NCBI RefSeq assembly: GCF_014155765.1
Contig: NZ_SCKT01000012.1
Span: 2,154-66,153, forward strand
Direction: 5' to 3'
Source of the DNA: Pantoea dispersa
Lineage (GTDB): Bacteria; Pseudomonadota; Gammaproteobacteria; Enterobacterales; Enterobacteriaceae
DNA: 64,000 nt
In this document: one piece after another, positions 34,084-43,141 of the stretch
Layout: the number at the start of each line of letters is the position of its first letter
Position numbering within the stretch: the stretch's first letter is position 1
Program-made: the position numbers and the translations under genes
The notes under the pieces: generated by a model
What the model was told of the DNA's origin: nothing
What the model saw: only the letters and a program-made list of their open reading frames with translations
Database searches by the model: none

Positions 34084-34782
34084 ATGGCGAGTTACACCGC
34101 GCCGGGCTGGTATGGCAAATTACCGGCCACCGGTGATTTTCTGCGCCAGCGGCTCAGTGAAGCCACGGTGACGCCGTGGAGCCACTGGTTTCAACAAGGC
34201 TTAATCCACTGGCATCAGCAGGAAGAGGCCAGCACGCAACAGTTTTTACGCGCGCCGGTATGGAATTTTGTCCTGCCGCTATCGCCGCTGCGCCAGCAGG
34301 TGCAGCTGGGCTGTCTGCTGCCCTCGTGCGATCGCGTCGGCCGTGCGTGGCCTCTGCTGGCGCTGCACAGCATTCCGCTCAGCGCGTGGCATGCTTCACA
34401 ACTGGCGATCTCCGGCGACTGGTATCAGGAACTCGGCGCGCTGCTGTGGCAGGCGGTGCGCGATCGCCACAGCCCGGACGCGCTTGAGACGCAGATTCAG
34501 CAGCTGGCTCCGCTGCTGCTGCCGGATAAGCAGCGCAGCGACATCATGGATGTGATTGGTTTTGACGATTTGCCCTGCACCCTGAGCTGGCGTGAAGTGG
34601 CCGATCGTTTTGATCCCCAACAGCACATTAGCTACTGGTGGAGTAATCGCAGTGACGGCTTTGCCCACGCCACGCATAAACACAGTGGCCCGCTCACCGC
34701 GCAACTTTTTTCGTTATTGTTTAACCCGGCGGCGGGTGCCCAGCCGGGACGTAATGGCCTCTATCCACCGATGTTTGAATAG
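34084..34782 (+). CDS. tagF: T6SS accessory protein TagF
   Basis: The 232-residue protein begins with APGWYGKLPATGDFLRQRL, the signature of TagF (BMA_A0400 family). In other bacteria TagF represses T6SS firing post-translationally, acting with the threonine-phosphorylation pathway and FHA protein. The start after GAGGTAACC is preferred to a GTG seven codons earlier. Confidence 0.9.
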   Translation: MASYTAPGWYGKLPATGDFLRQRLSEATVTPWSHWFQQGLIHWHQQEEASTQQFLRAPVWNFVLPLSPLRQQVQLGCLLPSCDRVGRAWPLLALHSIPLSAWHASQLAISGDWYQELGALLWQAVRDRHSPDALETQIQQLAPLLLPDKQRSDIMDVIGFDDLPCTLSWREVADRFDPQQHISYWWSNRSDGFAHATHKHSGPLTAQLFSLLFNPAAGAQPGRNGLYPPMFE

Positions 34783-34815
34783 GCCAGTGCGCTTGCCTTG
34801 TTAACGGGATGACTC

Positions 34816-35946
34816 ATGCAATTTACCATTGTGCAGTGCAATACGGATGTGCCCGCCAAAACCGTCGCGTTTAGCCCGCCTGGCGGGACCATTGGCCGCA
34901 GCCAGGATAACGACCTGGTGCTGCCCGACGAATCGCGCGCTATCTCGCGCCTGCAGGCACTGGTGCACCTGTCGCCAGACGGCGAGTGCCGCCTGACCAA
35001 CCAGGGCAGCGTCACTTCAGTGGTGCTGAACGGCGTGGCGCTGCAGCGCGGCTCGCAGGTGCGGCTACGCCACGGCGATACGCTGCAGATTGGCGAATAT
35101 GGCCTGGAAGTGCGTGACCCGGCGTGTCAGAACGCACCGCAGGATGATCCGCTGGCGTTTTTTGCTGACAGCGCCGCCGATCCGCTGGGTATGCAGCAGG
35201 ACGAAAACGTGCCGGAACCGGAAGTGCTGCCACAGAGTGACAGTCCGCGTCACGAACGCCGCCCGGACGCGCGCCTGGCGATCGATCCACAAAGCGATGC
35301 GCCCGTAGTGCCAGCCGTGCTGGCAGGCGCCGAACAGGACAAACTGATCGCCGCGCTGCTGGAAGGCATGGGCCTGAATAATGGTCACCAGACGCCGATC
35401 ACCGAAGAGCAGATGCGCGTCACCGGCCGTATGCTCAGCCTGTTTTCGCAGGGTACGGTTGCCCTGCTCTCTTCGCGCTCCATCCTCAAGCGCGGCGTGA
35501 AAGCCGACATGACGATGATCCTTAACGAAGCCAATAACCCGTTTAAAATTCTGCCTTCCGGCAAAACCGTGCTGATGCAGATGTACCAGAGCCAGATGCC
35601 TGGCTTTATGCCACCGGAAGCAGCGGTGCGCGATGCGCTGGTGGATTTACAGGCGCATCAGTTGGGGATGATTGCCGGCATTCGCGCCATCATTGCCGCG
35701 ATGCTGCAGTCGTTTAATCCGCAGCGTCTGGAAGAGGAAGCGCGCAAAGACGGCGTGCTGCCTAAGATGCCGTTCAGCGGCGGACGTAAAGCGGCGCTGT
35801 GGGACTATTTTCTCCGTCACTATCAGCGCACCGCGGGCGAGATTGAAGATGACTTCCACACCCTGTTTGGTGAAGCCTTTCTGCATGCCTACGACATGGA
35901 AGTGAATCAGTACAAAGATTCCCAGACGCGGACCGAAGACGCATGA
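34816..35946 (+). CDS. tagH: FHA-domain T6SS protein (TagH/Fha)
   Basis: The 376-residue protein has an N-terminal forkhead-associated domain (GGTIGRSQDNDLVLPDESRAISRLQALV, residues 24-50) that reads phosphothreonine. A flexible acidic linker follows, then a C-terminal TagH domain (GVLPKMPFSGGRKAALWDYF). It is the expected substrate and scaffold of PpkA and PppA encoded just downstream. It overlaps pppA by ATGA. Confidence 0.9.
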   Translation: MQFTIVQCNTDVPAKTVAFSPPGGTIGRSQDNDLVLPDESRAISRLQALVHLSPDGECRLTNQGSVTSVVLNGVALQRGSQVRLRHGDTLQIGEYGLEVRDPACQNAPQDDPLAFFADSAADPLGMQQDENVPEPEVLPQSDSPRHERRPDARLAIDPQSDAPVVPAVLAGAEQDKLIAALLEGMGLNNGHQTPITEEQMRVTGRMLSLFSQGTVALLSSRSILKRGVKADMTMILNEANNPFKILPSGKTVLMQMYQSQMPGFMPPEAAVRDALVDLQAHQLGMIAGIRAIIAAMLQSFNPQRLEEEARKDGVLPKMPFSGGRKAALWDYFLRHYQRTAGEIEDDFHTLFGEAFLHAYDMEVNQYKDSQTRTEDA

Positions 35947-36719
35947 AGATGAAGTTTGCCAGCCGCTGCCAGCAGGGTATGCGTGACGAAAACCAGGATC
36001 GCACCGGTGCCGAAGTCGATGAACAGAAAGCCTGTTTTCTGGTGTGCGACGGCGTGGCTGGTCTGCCCGGCGGCGATTATGCCGCCCAGCTGGTGCGCGA
36101 TACCCTGCTGACGCAGCTGCAGCAAAACGACACGTTCACGCTGGAGAGTACACGCGCGGCGATAGAAAAGTGTCAGCAAACGCTGGTCAGTGCCCAGGGG
36201 AACAATCCGAATTTTTCGCGCATGAGCACCACCCTTGCCGCCCTGTTTATTGACCGCACAACGCAGCGCGCATGGTGGGCGCACGCCGGTGATAGCCGGG
36301 TTTATCACTTCCGCCACGGGATGCTGCATCAGGTGACGCGTGACCACAGTCTGGCGCAGCAGCTGCGCGAAGCCGGCTATGAAAATACCGGCATTAACAG
36401 TAATTTACTTTATAATGCGCTGGGTATTGAGCCGGCCCGACCGGCCACCTTCAGCGAGGTGATTGAGCTGACCGATGGTGACGCATTTCTGGTCTGTACC
36501 GACGGTTTCTGGCTCAACCTCACCACCGACGAAATGGAACAGGCACTGCGCATGGTGAACGCTTGCGAAGAGTGGCTGGCATTGATGGAACAGGCCGTAA
36601 ACCGCAGTGTTAAAAGCGACAATCTCAGCGCTCTGGCAATCTGGATTGGCGAACCGCAGGACGCGACGCTGCTTTATTCCCAGGCTGATGCGGCACGTTT
36701 TCTGCCGTCACGTTATTGA
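35943..36719 (+). CDS. pppA: PP2C phosphatase PppA
   Basis: The 258-residue PPM/PP2C Ser/Thr phosphatase contains all main motifs: RDENQDR, CDGVAGLPGGDYAA, STTLAALF, HAGDSRVYHFR, VTRDHS, CTDGFW and SDNLSAL. The metal-binding Asp residues are intact. It should reverse PpkA phosphorylation of the FHA protein and switch the system off. Confidence 0.92.
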   Translation: MKMKFASRCQQGMRDENQDRTGAEVDEQKACFLVCDGVAGLPGGDYAAQLVRDTLLTQLQQNDTFTLESTRAAIEKCQQTLVSAQGNNPNFSRMSTTLAALFIDRTTQRAWWAHAGDSRVYHFRHGMLHQVTRDHSLAQQLREAGYENTGINSNLLYNALGIEPARPATFSEVIELTDGDAFLVCTDGFWLNLTTDEMEQALRMVNACEEWLALMEQAVNRSVKSDNLSALAIWIGEPQDATLLYSQADAARFLPSRY

Positions 36720-36733
36720 TTGCAAGGATCATT

Positions 36734-37684
36734 ATGAAACTGTGGTTGCCGGGCGTTGCCGCCCTGTTACTGGCCCTGAATGCGCAGGCGGAAGATTACC
36801 GGGTGGTCTACTCGCCCAGCCTGTCGCTGGAAGTCTATATCGATAACGTTGCCAGTAATGCGCCCGACGACTGGTGTAAAGAGACGCTGCCGCTGCGCAT
36901 CGTGTCCGGCAAAAGCAGCGACACCAGCATTCTTACCAGCTTCCTGCCGCGCGTCGGTACGCTGCTGGCGAACCAGTGCGGCCTGCTGGATGAGATCCCC
37001 TGGCAGATGACCAGCAAAGAGGGCAGCGTGCTGGCTAACGGCAGCGCGGCAAAACTGCAGAACTGGCGGCCGATCATCCTCAACGACGCGACCGCCAGCG
37101 CCAGTGCAAATACCGCGGCGCCGCTGGATTTATCGCGTCCGGCCGACAGCACGCCGCTGCAGCACTTCGCCCTGCCCGGCGGCTGCCATTTCCGTACCTG
37201 GTGGGATGAAAACGGCGGTTCGCTGTTTATTCCTGAGAACCCGCAGCAGCATTGCTCAACCGAGGGCTGGCTGGAAGGTCCGGCGGCGATGACGCTGCTG
37301 AGTGACGGCAAAACGCGCAGCCAGACGGTAACCTTCCTGCAGGGTTATCCCATCGCCGATCTTACGCTGACCCGCACGCCGCTGGAGGTGGTGGCGGTGA
37401 ACAAACAGCGCATGATTGTCACGCGGCCCGATGCCAGCGATAGCTGGCTGGTGCTGCCGTTTGATGCTCAGCAGCACGTCTGGCGCTTCAGCGGCACGCT
37501 GCTGATTAAAATGGATAAAAACACCGGCACGGATAGCGAAGCGGTGAAATCGCGGGTTGATAGCTTACGCGGCATCTGGTCGCCGCAGTTTATGCCACAG
37601 CAAAAAGTGACTGTGTTACTGATTGACACCCTGCACGCCGATCTGGCCGATCCGGCAATTGGTGCCTGGCGTAACATTAATTAA
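36734..37684 (+). CDS. Periplasmic T6SS-associated protein, unknown
   Basis: The 316-residue protein has a cleavable signal peptide (MKLWLPGVAALLLALNAQAE). The mature part has Cys residues at spacings that could form disulfides (DDWCKETLP, NQCGLLDE, GGCHFRTWW, QQHCSTEGW). No named domain is recognised. It sits between the phosphatase and kinase genes and could be the periplasmic sensor partner of PpkA, an inference from position. AAGGA precedes the ATG. Confidence 0.78.
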   Translation: MKLWLPGVAALLLALNAQAEDYRVVYSPSLSLEVYIDNVASNAPDDWCKETLPLRIVSGKSSDTSILTSFLPRVGTLLANQCGLLDEIPWQMTSKEGSVLANGSAAKLQNWRPIILNDATASASANTAAPLDLSRPADSTPLQHFALPGGCHFRTWWDENGGSLFIPENPQQHCSTEGWLEGPAAMTLLSDGKTRSQTVTFLQGYPIADLTLTRTPLEVVAVNKQRMIVTRPDASDSWLVLPFDAQQHVWRFSGTLLIKMDKNTGTDSEAVKSRVDSLRGIWSPQFMPQQKVTVLLIDTLHADLADPAIGAWRNIN

Positions 37685-37750
37685 TTAGCGGTTGTTGCCC
37701 GCCGTCACCGGCGTGACGGGGCGCTACAGGACGTGTTCAGAGAGCTCACT

Positions 37751-39166
37751 ATGTCGGCAAACGAAAATCATACCCCCAATGCCCTGCCTGCGGGCTACCG
37801 GTTTAACGAGTTTGAAATCAAGGAAGTGATCGGCGGCGGCGGCTTTGGCATTGTCTATCGCGCCTGGGATCATCAGCTGGAACGCACTATCGCCATCAAA
37901 GAGTACATGCCGGTGTCACTGGCGGTACGCGGTGCGGATCTGGCGCTGGAACTGCGCGGCGAGCGCTTCCAGAAACTGTTTAATGCCGGACGCAACAGCT
38001 TTATTCAGGAGGCACGGCTGCTGGCGCGCTTCAATCATCCCGGTCTGCTGCACGTCCTGCGCTTCTGGGAAGAGAACGGCACGGCTTACATGGGCACGCT
38101 CTACTACAGCGGCATGACGCTGAAAGAGTGGCAGCTCACCAGCCCGGACAGCATTGACGAAGCGTGGATTCGCCGTCTGTTACCGCCGCTGTTTGGTGCC
38201 ATTAACACTATTCACACCGCCGGTTACCTGCATCGTGATATTTCGCTCGATAACATTCAGATTCAGGAAAATCAGCTGCCGGTGCTGCTCGACTTTGGCT
38301 CGGCGCGCAAAGAGATTGGCAACCTGTCGGATGAAACCGAGATCATGCTCAAGCCGGGCTTCGCGCCGATTGAGCAGTACAGCGAAGAGGGAGAAGTCGA
38401 ACAGGGACCCTGGACCGATATTTACGCGCTGGGCGCGGTGCTGCATACGCTGATCACCGGCCACGCGCCGCCGGTCAGCGTGGTGCGCTGCATTGAAGAT
38501 AACTACCAGCCGCTGGTGGAGCGCAAGCCTGAGGGGTATTCGCTGCCGCTGCTGCACGCGATCGACTGCGCGCTGGCGATGAAGCCGGAAGACCGTCCAC
38601 AGAGTATTGATGCTTTTGCCCGGCTGATCGATCTGCCGGTGAGCGATGTCGAAGCGCTGGTGACGACCTTCCCGGTGACCGCGGAGAGCCAGCCCGTGCC
38701 GGAGCCGGTAGCGGCCGTGCCGGAACCGCAGGTAATGGCGGTTAATCATGCCGCCGCCGCGATTGAACCGGTGACGCCGCGCAATGTGCGCCGTTTGTCG
38801 CCTGCCCTGCTCGCCGCCGCTGCCGTGGCGTTGCTTGCCGTGGTGGTCGTAGTGTGGAAAGCCAATCGCCCGAGCGACGCACCGCCGGTGGCGGCCAGCA
38901 GCGCCCCGGCGGCGACCCCATCAGCGGGCAGCGCGCCCGCCAGCAGCGCACCAACCATGGCGACGGTTTACCTGCAGTTGCAGGCAGGGGAAAATATCGT
39001 ACTGAACGGCGAAGCGAAGGATGTGAAACCCGCCAGCAGCGGTTTCGCCTCGCTGAATCTGGCGGCAGGCAGCTATCGTATTGAAGTGCATCACGGCAGC
39101 CAGGTGCGCAGCCAGATGCTGACGATTAACCAGCCGGGCACCTGGCTGATTAATCCGGGTAATTGA
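37751..39166 (+). CDS. ppkA: T6SS Ser/Thr kinase PpkA
   Basis: The 471-residue kinase has a Gly loop GGGGFGIVYRAW, the ATP Lys in AIKEYMP, the catalytic loop HRDISLDN (the common Lys is Ser here) and DFGSAR. One membrane helix follows (LLAAAAVALLAVVVVVW, near residue 350). An Ala/Pro/Ser-rich linker leads to a small periplasmic PEGA-like beta domain. It should phosphorylate the FHA protein. A GTG six codons earlier is a possible start. Confidence 0.92.
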   Translation: MSANENHTPNALPAGYRFNEFEIKEVIGGGGFGIVYRAWDHQLERTIAIKEYMPVSLAVRGADLALELRGERFQKLFNAGRNSFIQEARLLARFNHPGLLHVLRFWEENGTAYMGTLYYSGMTLKEWQLTSPDSIDEAWIRRLLPPLFGAINTIHTAGYLHRDISLDNIQIQENQLPVLLDFGSARKEIGNLSDETEIMLKPGFAPIEQYSEEGEVEQGPWTDIYALGAVLHTLITGHAPPVSVVRCIEDNYQPLVERKPEGYSLPLLHAIDCALAMKPEDRPQSIDAFARLIDLPVSDVEALVTTFPVTAESQPVPEPVAAVPEPQVMAVNHAAAAIEPVTPRNVRRLSPALLAAAAVALLAVVVVVWKANRPSDAPPVAASSAPAATPSAGSAPASSAPTMATVYLQLQAGENIVLNGEAKDVKPASSGFASLNLAAGSYRIEVHHGSQVRSQMLTINQPGTWLINPGN

Positions 39167-39168
39167 GG

Positions 39169-39840
39169 TTAGCCGCGCGCGGCGCTCTGCTGCAGCGCGC
39201 GCACTTCGGCCGCAAGGCGCGTTAACGCTTCTTCCTGCATGCCGCGTTTGCCCAGTTCCTGTTCCAGCGAGAACAGATACTGCGCGTTGCTGCCGAGCGG
39301 GCCGCTGGCCTGAGCGATCAGCGGAGCAATGGTACTGCGGCAGGAGTCGGCTTCATACAGCGGATGACGCGGATCCATGATAAACACCAGCGCCGTAACC
39401 GTGCGGCCATCCTCCAGAGTCAGTTCACACCAGGTGGGCAGATAGCAGCCGGTGATCATTTCCCGTTTCCACAGCAGCTCAAGCTCTTCATGCAGGCGCG
39501 CTTCCGGCAGGCGAAACGCCAGACCACTGGTAGAACCGCCCTCTTTCAGCGCCAGCATCCGTCCCGGTGCGGCAACGGTGCCGCGTCCGGCGGTCAGCCG
39601 CAGGCAAAAAGCACGATGCCAGCCCTCAAGCCGTCCGGTCGCCACCTCTTCCGCTTCAAAAACCGGGTTCCACATCAGGGAACCGTAGCCGAAGATCCAC
39701 ACCGGGCTTTGATCGGGACGACAGGCAAGCGTGGCGCAGAGCGACGCCGCGCGCTTCTCACAGCTCCACAGCAGCGCTTCGTCAATATCACCAAATGAAG
39801 TTTTGCAATCCGCTTTTAGTAAGAATTCCCGGGTTAACAC
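39169..39840 (-). CDS. chaC: Glutathione-specific gamma-glutamylcyclotransferase ChaC
   Basis: The 223-residue enzyme converts glutathione to 5-oxoproline and Cys-Gly. The VWIFGYGSLMWNP loop binds the gamma-glutamyl group, and the catalytic Glu is in the region of LPEARLHEELELL. The start is GTG with AGGAG six bases upstream. Its stop lies two bases from that of ppkA, tail to tail. Confidence 0.95.
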   Translation of the reverse strand: MLTREFLLKADCKTSFGDIDEALLWSCEKRAASLCATLACRPDQSPVWIFGYGSLMWNPVFEAEEVATGRLEGWHRAFCLRLTAGRGTVAAPGRMLALKEGGSTSGLAFRLPEARLHEELELLWKREMITGCYLPTWCELTLEDGRTVTALVFIMDPRHPLYEADSCRSTIAPLIAQASGPLGSNAQYLFSLEQELGKRGMQEEALTRLAAEVRALQQSAARG

Positions 39841-40052
39841 TGCGATCTCCTCTACTGCGCTGACCTTCCTGTCGTTATGGCTCCCTGAATCTGCGATTTT
39901 ACAGGCGGCGCACGCGGCGTCGACTTAAGACAAGACAGTAATGCATTTGCCATAAACGTTTCAAGATTGACCCCGATCACAAAGGGGAAATTATCTGTAA
40001 ATAGCATCGGCTGCCTGGCAGGATTCTTGAACGAAGCGCGGAGAAGTGTGAA

Positions 40053-40071
40053 GCGGGCCGCAGTGGCCCGC
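40053..40071 (-). terminator. Possible hairpin after chaB
   Basis: A perfect 7-bp GCGGGCC/GGCCCGC stem with a 5-base loop lies eight bases past the chaB stop. No T-run follows, so its role as a terminator is uncertain. Confidence 0.35.
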
Positions 40072-40078
40072 GCGGGAG

Positions 40079-40309
40079 CTAGTGTTTAGGATGCCACTTG
40101 TCGTCCTCGCCTTTGGCGTACTCTTTTTTGACCGCCGCCCAGGCGACTTTGTGTGCCACCTGCTCGCGCGATTCATCACCGCGACGATCATCTTCATCTT
40201 TATACTGATCCCAGGCGCTGTTAAACGCCTTTTGGTAGATGGTTTGCGCATGGCCCGGCAGCACGTGGCGCACGCTGTCCGGCAGTTCCCGGTTCGATGA
40301 ATAAGGCAT
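40079..40309 (-). CDS. chaB: ChaB family protein
   Basis: The 76-residue protein (MPYSSNRELPDSVRHVLPGHAQ) is the small ChaB helical fold, once proposed to regulate the ChaA transporter. The start is the ATG directly after CAGGAGGAACT; a long upstream extension in frame is not coding-like. It lies divergent from chaA, as in E. coli. Confidence 0.95.
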   Translation of the reverse strand: MPYSSNRELPDSVRHVLPGHAQTIYQKAFNSAWDQYKDEDDRRGDESREQVAHKVAWAAVKKEYAKGEDDKWHPKH

Positions 40310-40678
40310 AGTTCCTCCTGTTTCAGGTTCCCTGTATAAGTCTGGAAGAGAACGGCAAAAACGCAAACCTGCTATTTCATACTTCTGCCAGCAAATAAGG
40401 CTGATAGTGGGGATAAGGCCAGATGATTCAGTTCTGTTCTTCCTCGTTTCACGCAGGATAGATGCGAAACACGCACTATTAACCTGCTGATGAAAAGGGT
40501 TAATCCGCTGATTAGCGCTAATTTCGCTTCGTTCAGGCAAAAATGACAAAAAGTAAAAACGCGTAAAAAATCTGCGTCAGCAGTGGTGAAAAGTTACACT
40601 GCGCTTCGTCAGATGAGTCACTATATTTATCAGGCAGCAATTGCCTGTTTTTGTTCTTTTTGCCGAAGAGGATGGCGC
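40310..40678. promoter_or_regulatory. chaB/chaA divergent intergenic region
   Basis: This 369-base gap contains no gene. It should carry the promoters of the divergent chaB and chaA, but I see no strong consensus promoter or palindrome. Confidence 0.3.
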
Positions 40679-41770
40679 ATGGCTGGACATGAGAAGACCC
40701 GACACAGCGAGTATTCGCTGATTTTCCCGATTCTGGCGCTGGCGGTGCTGAGCTTTTTTGGCGGCCAGACAGCGCTTCTGCCGGTAATTGGCATCAATCT
40801 GCTGGCGCTGGTAGCGATTTTAAGCAGCGCCTTCAGCGTAGTACGTCACGCCGACGTTCTGGCGCACCGGTTAGGTGAACCCTACGGCTCGCTGATTCTC
40901 AGCCTGTCCGTGGTAATTCTGGAAGTGAGCCTGATTTCGGCGCTGATGGCGACCGGCGATGCAGCGCCCGCGCTGATGCGCGATACGCTCTACTCCATCA
41001 TCATGATCGTTACCGCCGGACTGGTGGGCTGTGCCCTGCTGCTAGGCGGGCGTAAATTTGCCACCCAGTACGTTAACCTGGCCGGCGTGAAGCAGTACAT
41101 GATCGCCATTTTCCCGCTGGCGATTCTGGTGCTGGTGTTTCCCAATGCCCTGCCCGGCGGCAATTTCACTACCGCGCAGGCGCTGATCATTGCTGCGATC
41201 TCTGCGGCGATGTACGGCGTGTTCCTGCTGATTCAGACCAAAACCCACCAGAGCCTGTTTGTTTACGAGCATGAAGACGAGAGCGATGATGGCGACCCGC
41301 ATCACGGTAAGCCTTCCGCGCACAGCTCGCTGTGGCACACCGCGTGGCTGATTGTGCATCTGATTGCGGTGATCAGCGTGACCAAGATGAACGCCAACTC
41401 ACTGGAAATGCTGCTCACTGAAATGAACGCGCCGGAGCAGTTTACCGGTTTCCTCGTCGCGCTGCTGATTCTGTCGCCGGAAGGTCTGGGCGCAATCAAG
41501 GCGGTGCTGATGAATCAGGTGCAGCGCGCGATGAACCTGTTTTTCGGTTCGGTGCTGGCCACCATTTCATTGACGGTGCCGACGGTGACCATTATCGCCA
41601 CCCTGACCGGTCAGCAATTGATTTTCGGCCTTGAGCCGCCGCATATGGTGGTGATGAGCGCGGTGCTGATTTTGTGCCACATCTCGTTCTCCACTGGCCG
41701 CACCAACGTGCTCAACGGCGCAGCGCATCTGGCCCTGTTTGCCGGCTATCTGCTGACGATTATGCTGTGA
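40679..41770 (+). CDS. chaA: Calcium (sodium)/proton antiporter ChaA
   Basis: The 363-residue inner-membrane antiporter has about eleven helices in two homologous halves. The CaCA-type alpha repeats with acidic residues are seen in LSVVILEVSLISALM and ALLILSPEGLGAIKA. A His/Asp-rich cytoplasmic loop (EHEDESDDGDPHH) divides them. GAGGA precedes the ATG; longer in-frame starts have no ribosome site. Confidence 0.96.
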   Translation: MAGHEKTRHSEYSLIFPILALAVLSFFGGQTALLPVIGINLLALVAILSSAFSVVRHADVLAHRLGEPYGSLILSLSVVILEVSLISALMATGDAAPALMRDTLYSIIMIVTAGLVGCALLLGGRKFATQYVNLAGVKQYMIAIFPLAILVLVFPNALPGGNFTTAQALIIAAISAAMYGVFLLIQTKTHQSLFVYEHEDESDDGDPHHGKPSAHSSLWHTAWLIVHLIAVISVTKMNANSLEMLLTEMNAPEQFTGFLVALLILSPEGLGAIKAVLMNQVQRAMNLFFGSVLATISLTVPTVTIIATLTGQQLIFGLEPPHMVVMSAVLILCHISFSTGRTNVLNGAAHLALFAGYLLTIML

Positions 41771-42140
41771 TGTTAAATGAAGTGGTCGCCATGAATGGCG
41801 ACCCTACAACGCAGGGTGCGCATCAGGTGAATCGGTCGCCATGAGCGGCGACCGTACAATGTAGGGTGCGCATTTATGCGCACCTGGATAAAGATATCTT
41901 TACGGCTTAATAACAGCCGTTAGCACATCTGGCCCTGCCAGCTATTTGCTAAAAATTAAGCCTTAAATCGAATAGTTTATTGCTAATATTCTGTTTACCC
42001 GAAGAAGTTAAAATGTTCACTGCATTTACTCTGGCTGCCAGTCATTGTTTATGATTGCCTGTAAACAATCCATACGTCAATTGACTTACATTATTTTCAG
42101 CCCCGACACCGTATCAAAATGCTGCTTGTACATTAAAACC
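41771..42140. repeat. chaA downstream region with twin repeats
   Basis: Two 40-bp near-identical copies lie at 41784-41822 and 41834-41873. Each starts with a self-complementary GGTCGCCAT/ATGGCGACC arm and ends with AGGGTGCGCAT. The second continues into a GCGCATTTATGCGC palindrome (41868-41881). This looks like a dispersed intergenic palindromic repeat of the host family. The remaining 250 bases up to the next gene are AT-rich with no gene seen. Confidence 0.65.
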
Positions 42141-42377
42141 TTACCGCTTAGCGATGGACGCTATCAGCTTTAATGTCAACCATGAGAGAAAAGCAGATAA
42201 TAAAATAGTTGCGATAATCAACGCATCAATGGTCGATAAAAAAACATGAAAAGGGTTCACTAATTTACCTGACAGCATATACGATGATTCGGAAAGGAAC
42301 CTGAACATGATCTCAGGAATAACAATTCCGTAGCCTAATGTTAAGACAATTAGTAATAGTATCCGTTTCATTTCCAT
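42141..42377 (-). CDS. Small membrane protein, unknown
   Basis: The 78-residue product has two hydrophobic helices (ILLLIVLTLGYGIVIPEIMF and STIDALIIATILLSAFLSWL). AAGGAG lies five bases before the chosen ATG. The DNA is AT-rich compared with neighbours, suggesting horizontal origin. It is divergent from the frameshifted gene at 42453 and could be its partner. No family is recognised. Confidence 0.6.
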   Translation of the reverse strand: MEMKRILLLIVLTLGYGIVIPEIMFRFLSESSYMLSGKLVNPFHVFLSTIDALIIATILLSAFLSWLTLKLIASIAKR

Positions 42378-42452
42378 GCATGCTCCTTGCAACAAGATGT
42401 GATGAGTATATAATCGTTTATTAAGGATTTTTACAGTAAGGGATGATTAACC

Positions 42453-43141
42453 ATGTCGTATCTGAAATTGAAGCTTCAGGCTGATCGTACAATTGCACTC
42501 AATTTTGAAAAAGCACTGGTGCAACTGCGTGAAGAAACGCGAACCGTCAGTACTACGGTTGCCTCGGGAATTGAAAGAGCTAGCTGGTATAGTTCCTGCG
42601 TTTTTGATGATTACAAAGATGTATGTAAACGACTGAGAAGTGAAGATGTTCGTATGTTTTCAGCTCTGCCACAGGTTTTTTCACGACATGATGTCATCCT
42701 TGATATGGTTGAAATCTACTTTAGAAAAAACTTGCGCGTCTCAGTGAACATAATGTTCAAAATCTGGTGCGCCAACTTGCTGAAAAGGCGGCTAATTATA
42801 CAAGCGGTAAAGCTTCAAAACTCACCATTTCATTTCTTATCGCGCGCATAGTTACCGAATCTAAAGTTTTTAAGAGCTCGCTGGTTGATGTGATTGACCG
42901 GACATCGCTTTATAGTGTCACAGTTTTAAAATTTTATGGGAAAATACAAATCGCTGCAACAGCAGCTCAGCATTTGAAATTTGCGGATCCGGAGTATTAT
43001 TTCGATCTGAATCAACAGAAATTAGAAATGCTTTATTATCTCATAGAACCTGAAATGTCTAAAATTATTTACTTAAACAAATCCGGCTCAACAAATGATG
43101 AGCAAATATTGGCATTAGTAGAACGGTTACTGACAAAATGA
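42453..43141 (+). pseudogene. Frameshifted accessory gene, unknown function
   Basis: Two overlapping frames together give one coherent helical protein of about 229 residues. The first begins MSYLKLKLQADRTIALNFEK and the second continues KLARLSEHNVQNLVRQLAEK to the stop at 43141. The switch is at AGA AAA AAC (A-run 42725-42730). Either one A was lost, or the heptamer A AAA AAC supports a -1 ribosomal shift; the -1 frame is exactly the one needed. It ends in ATGA overlap with the next gene. No family is recognised, and base composition is AT-rich. Confidence 0.65.
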
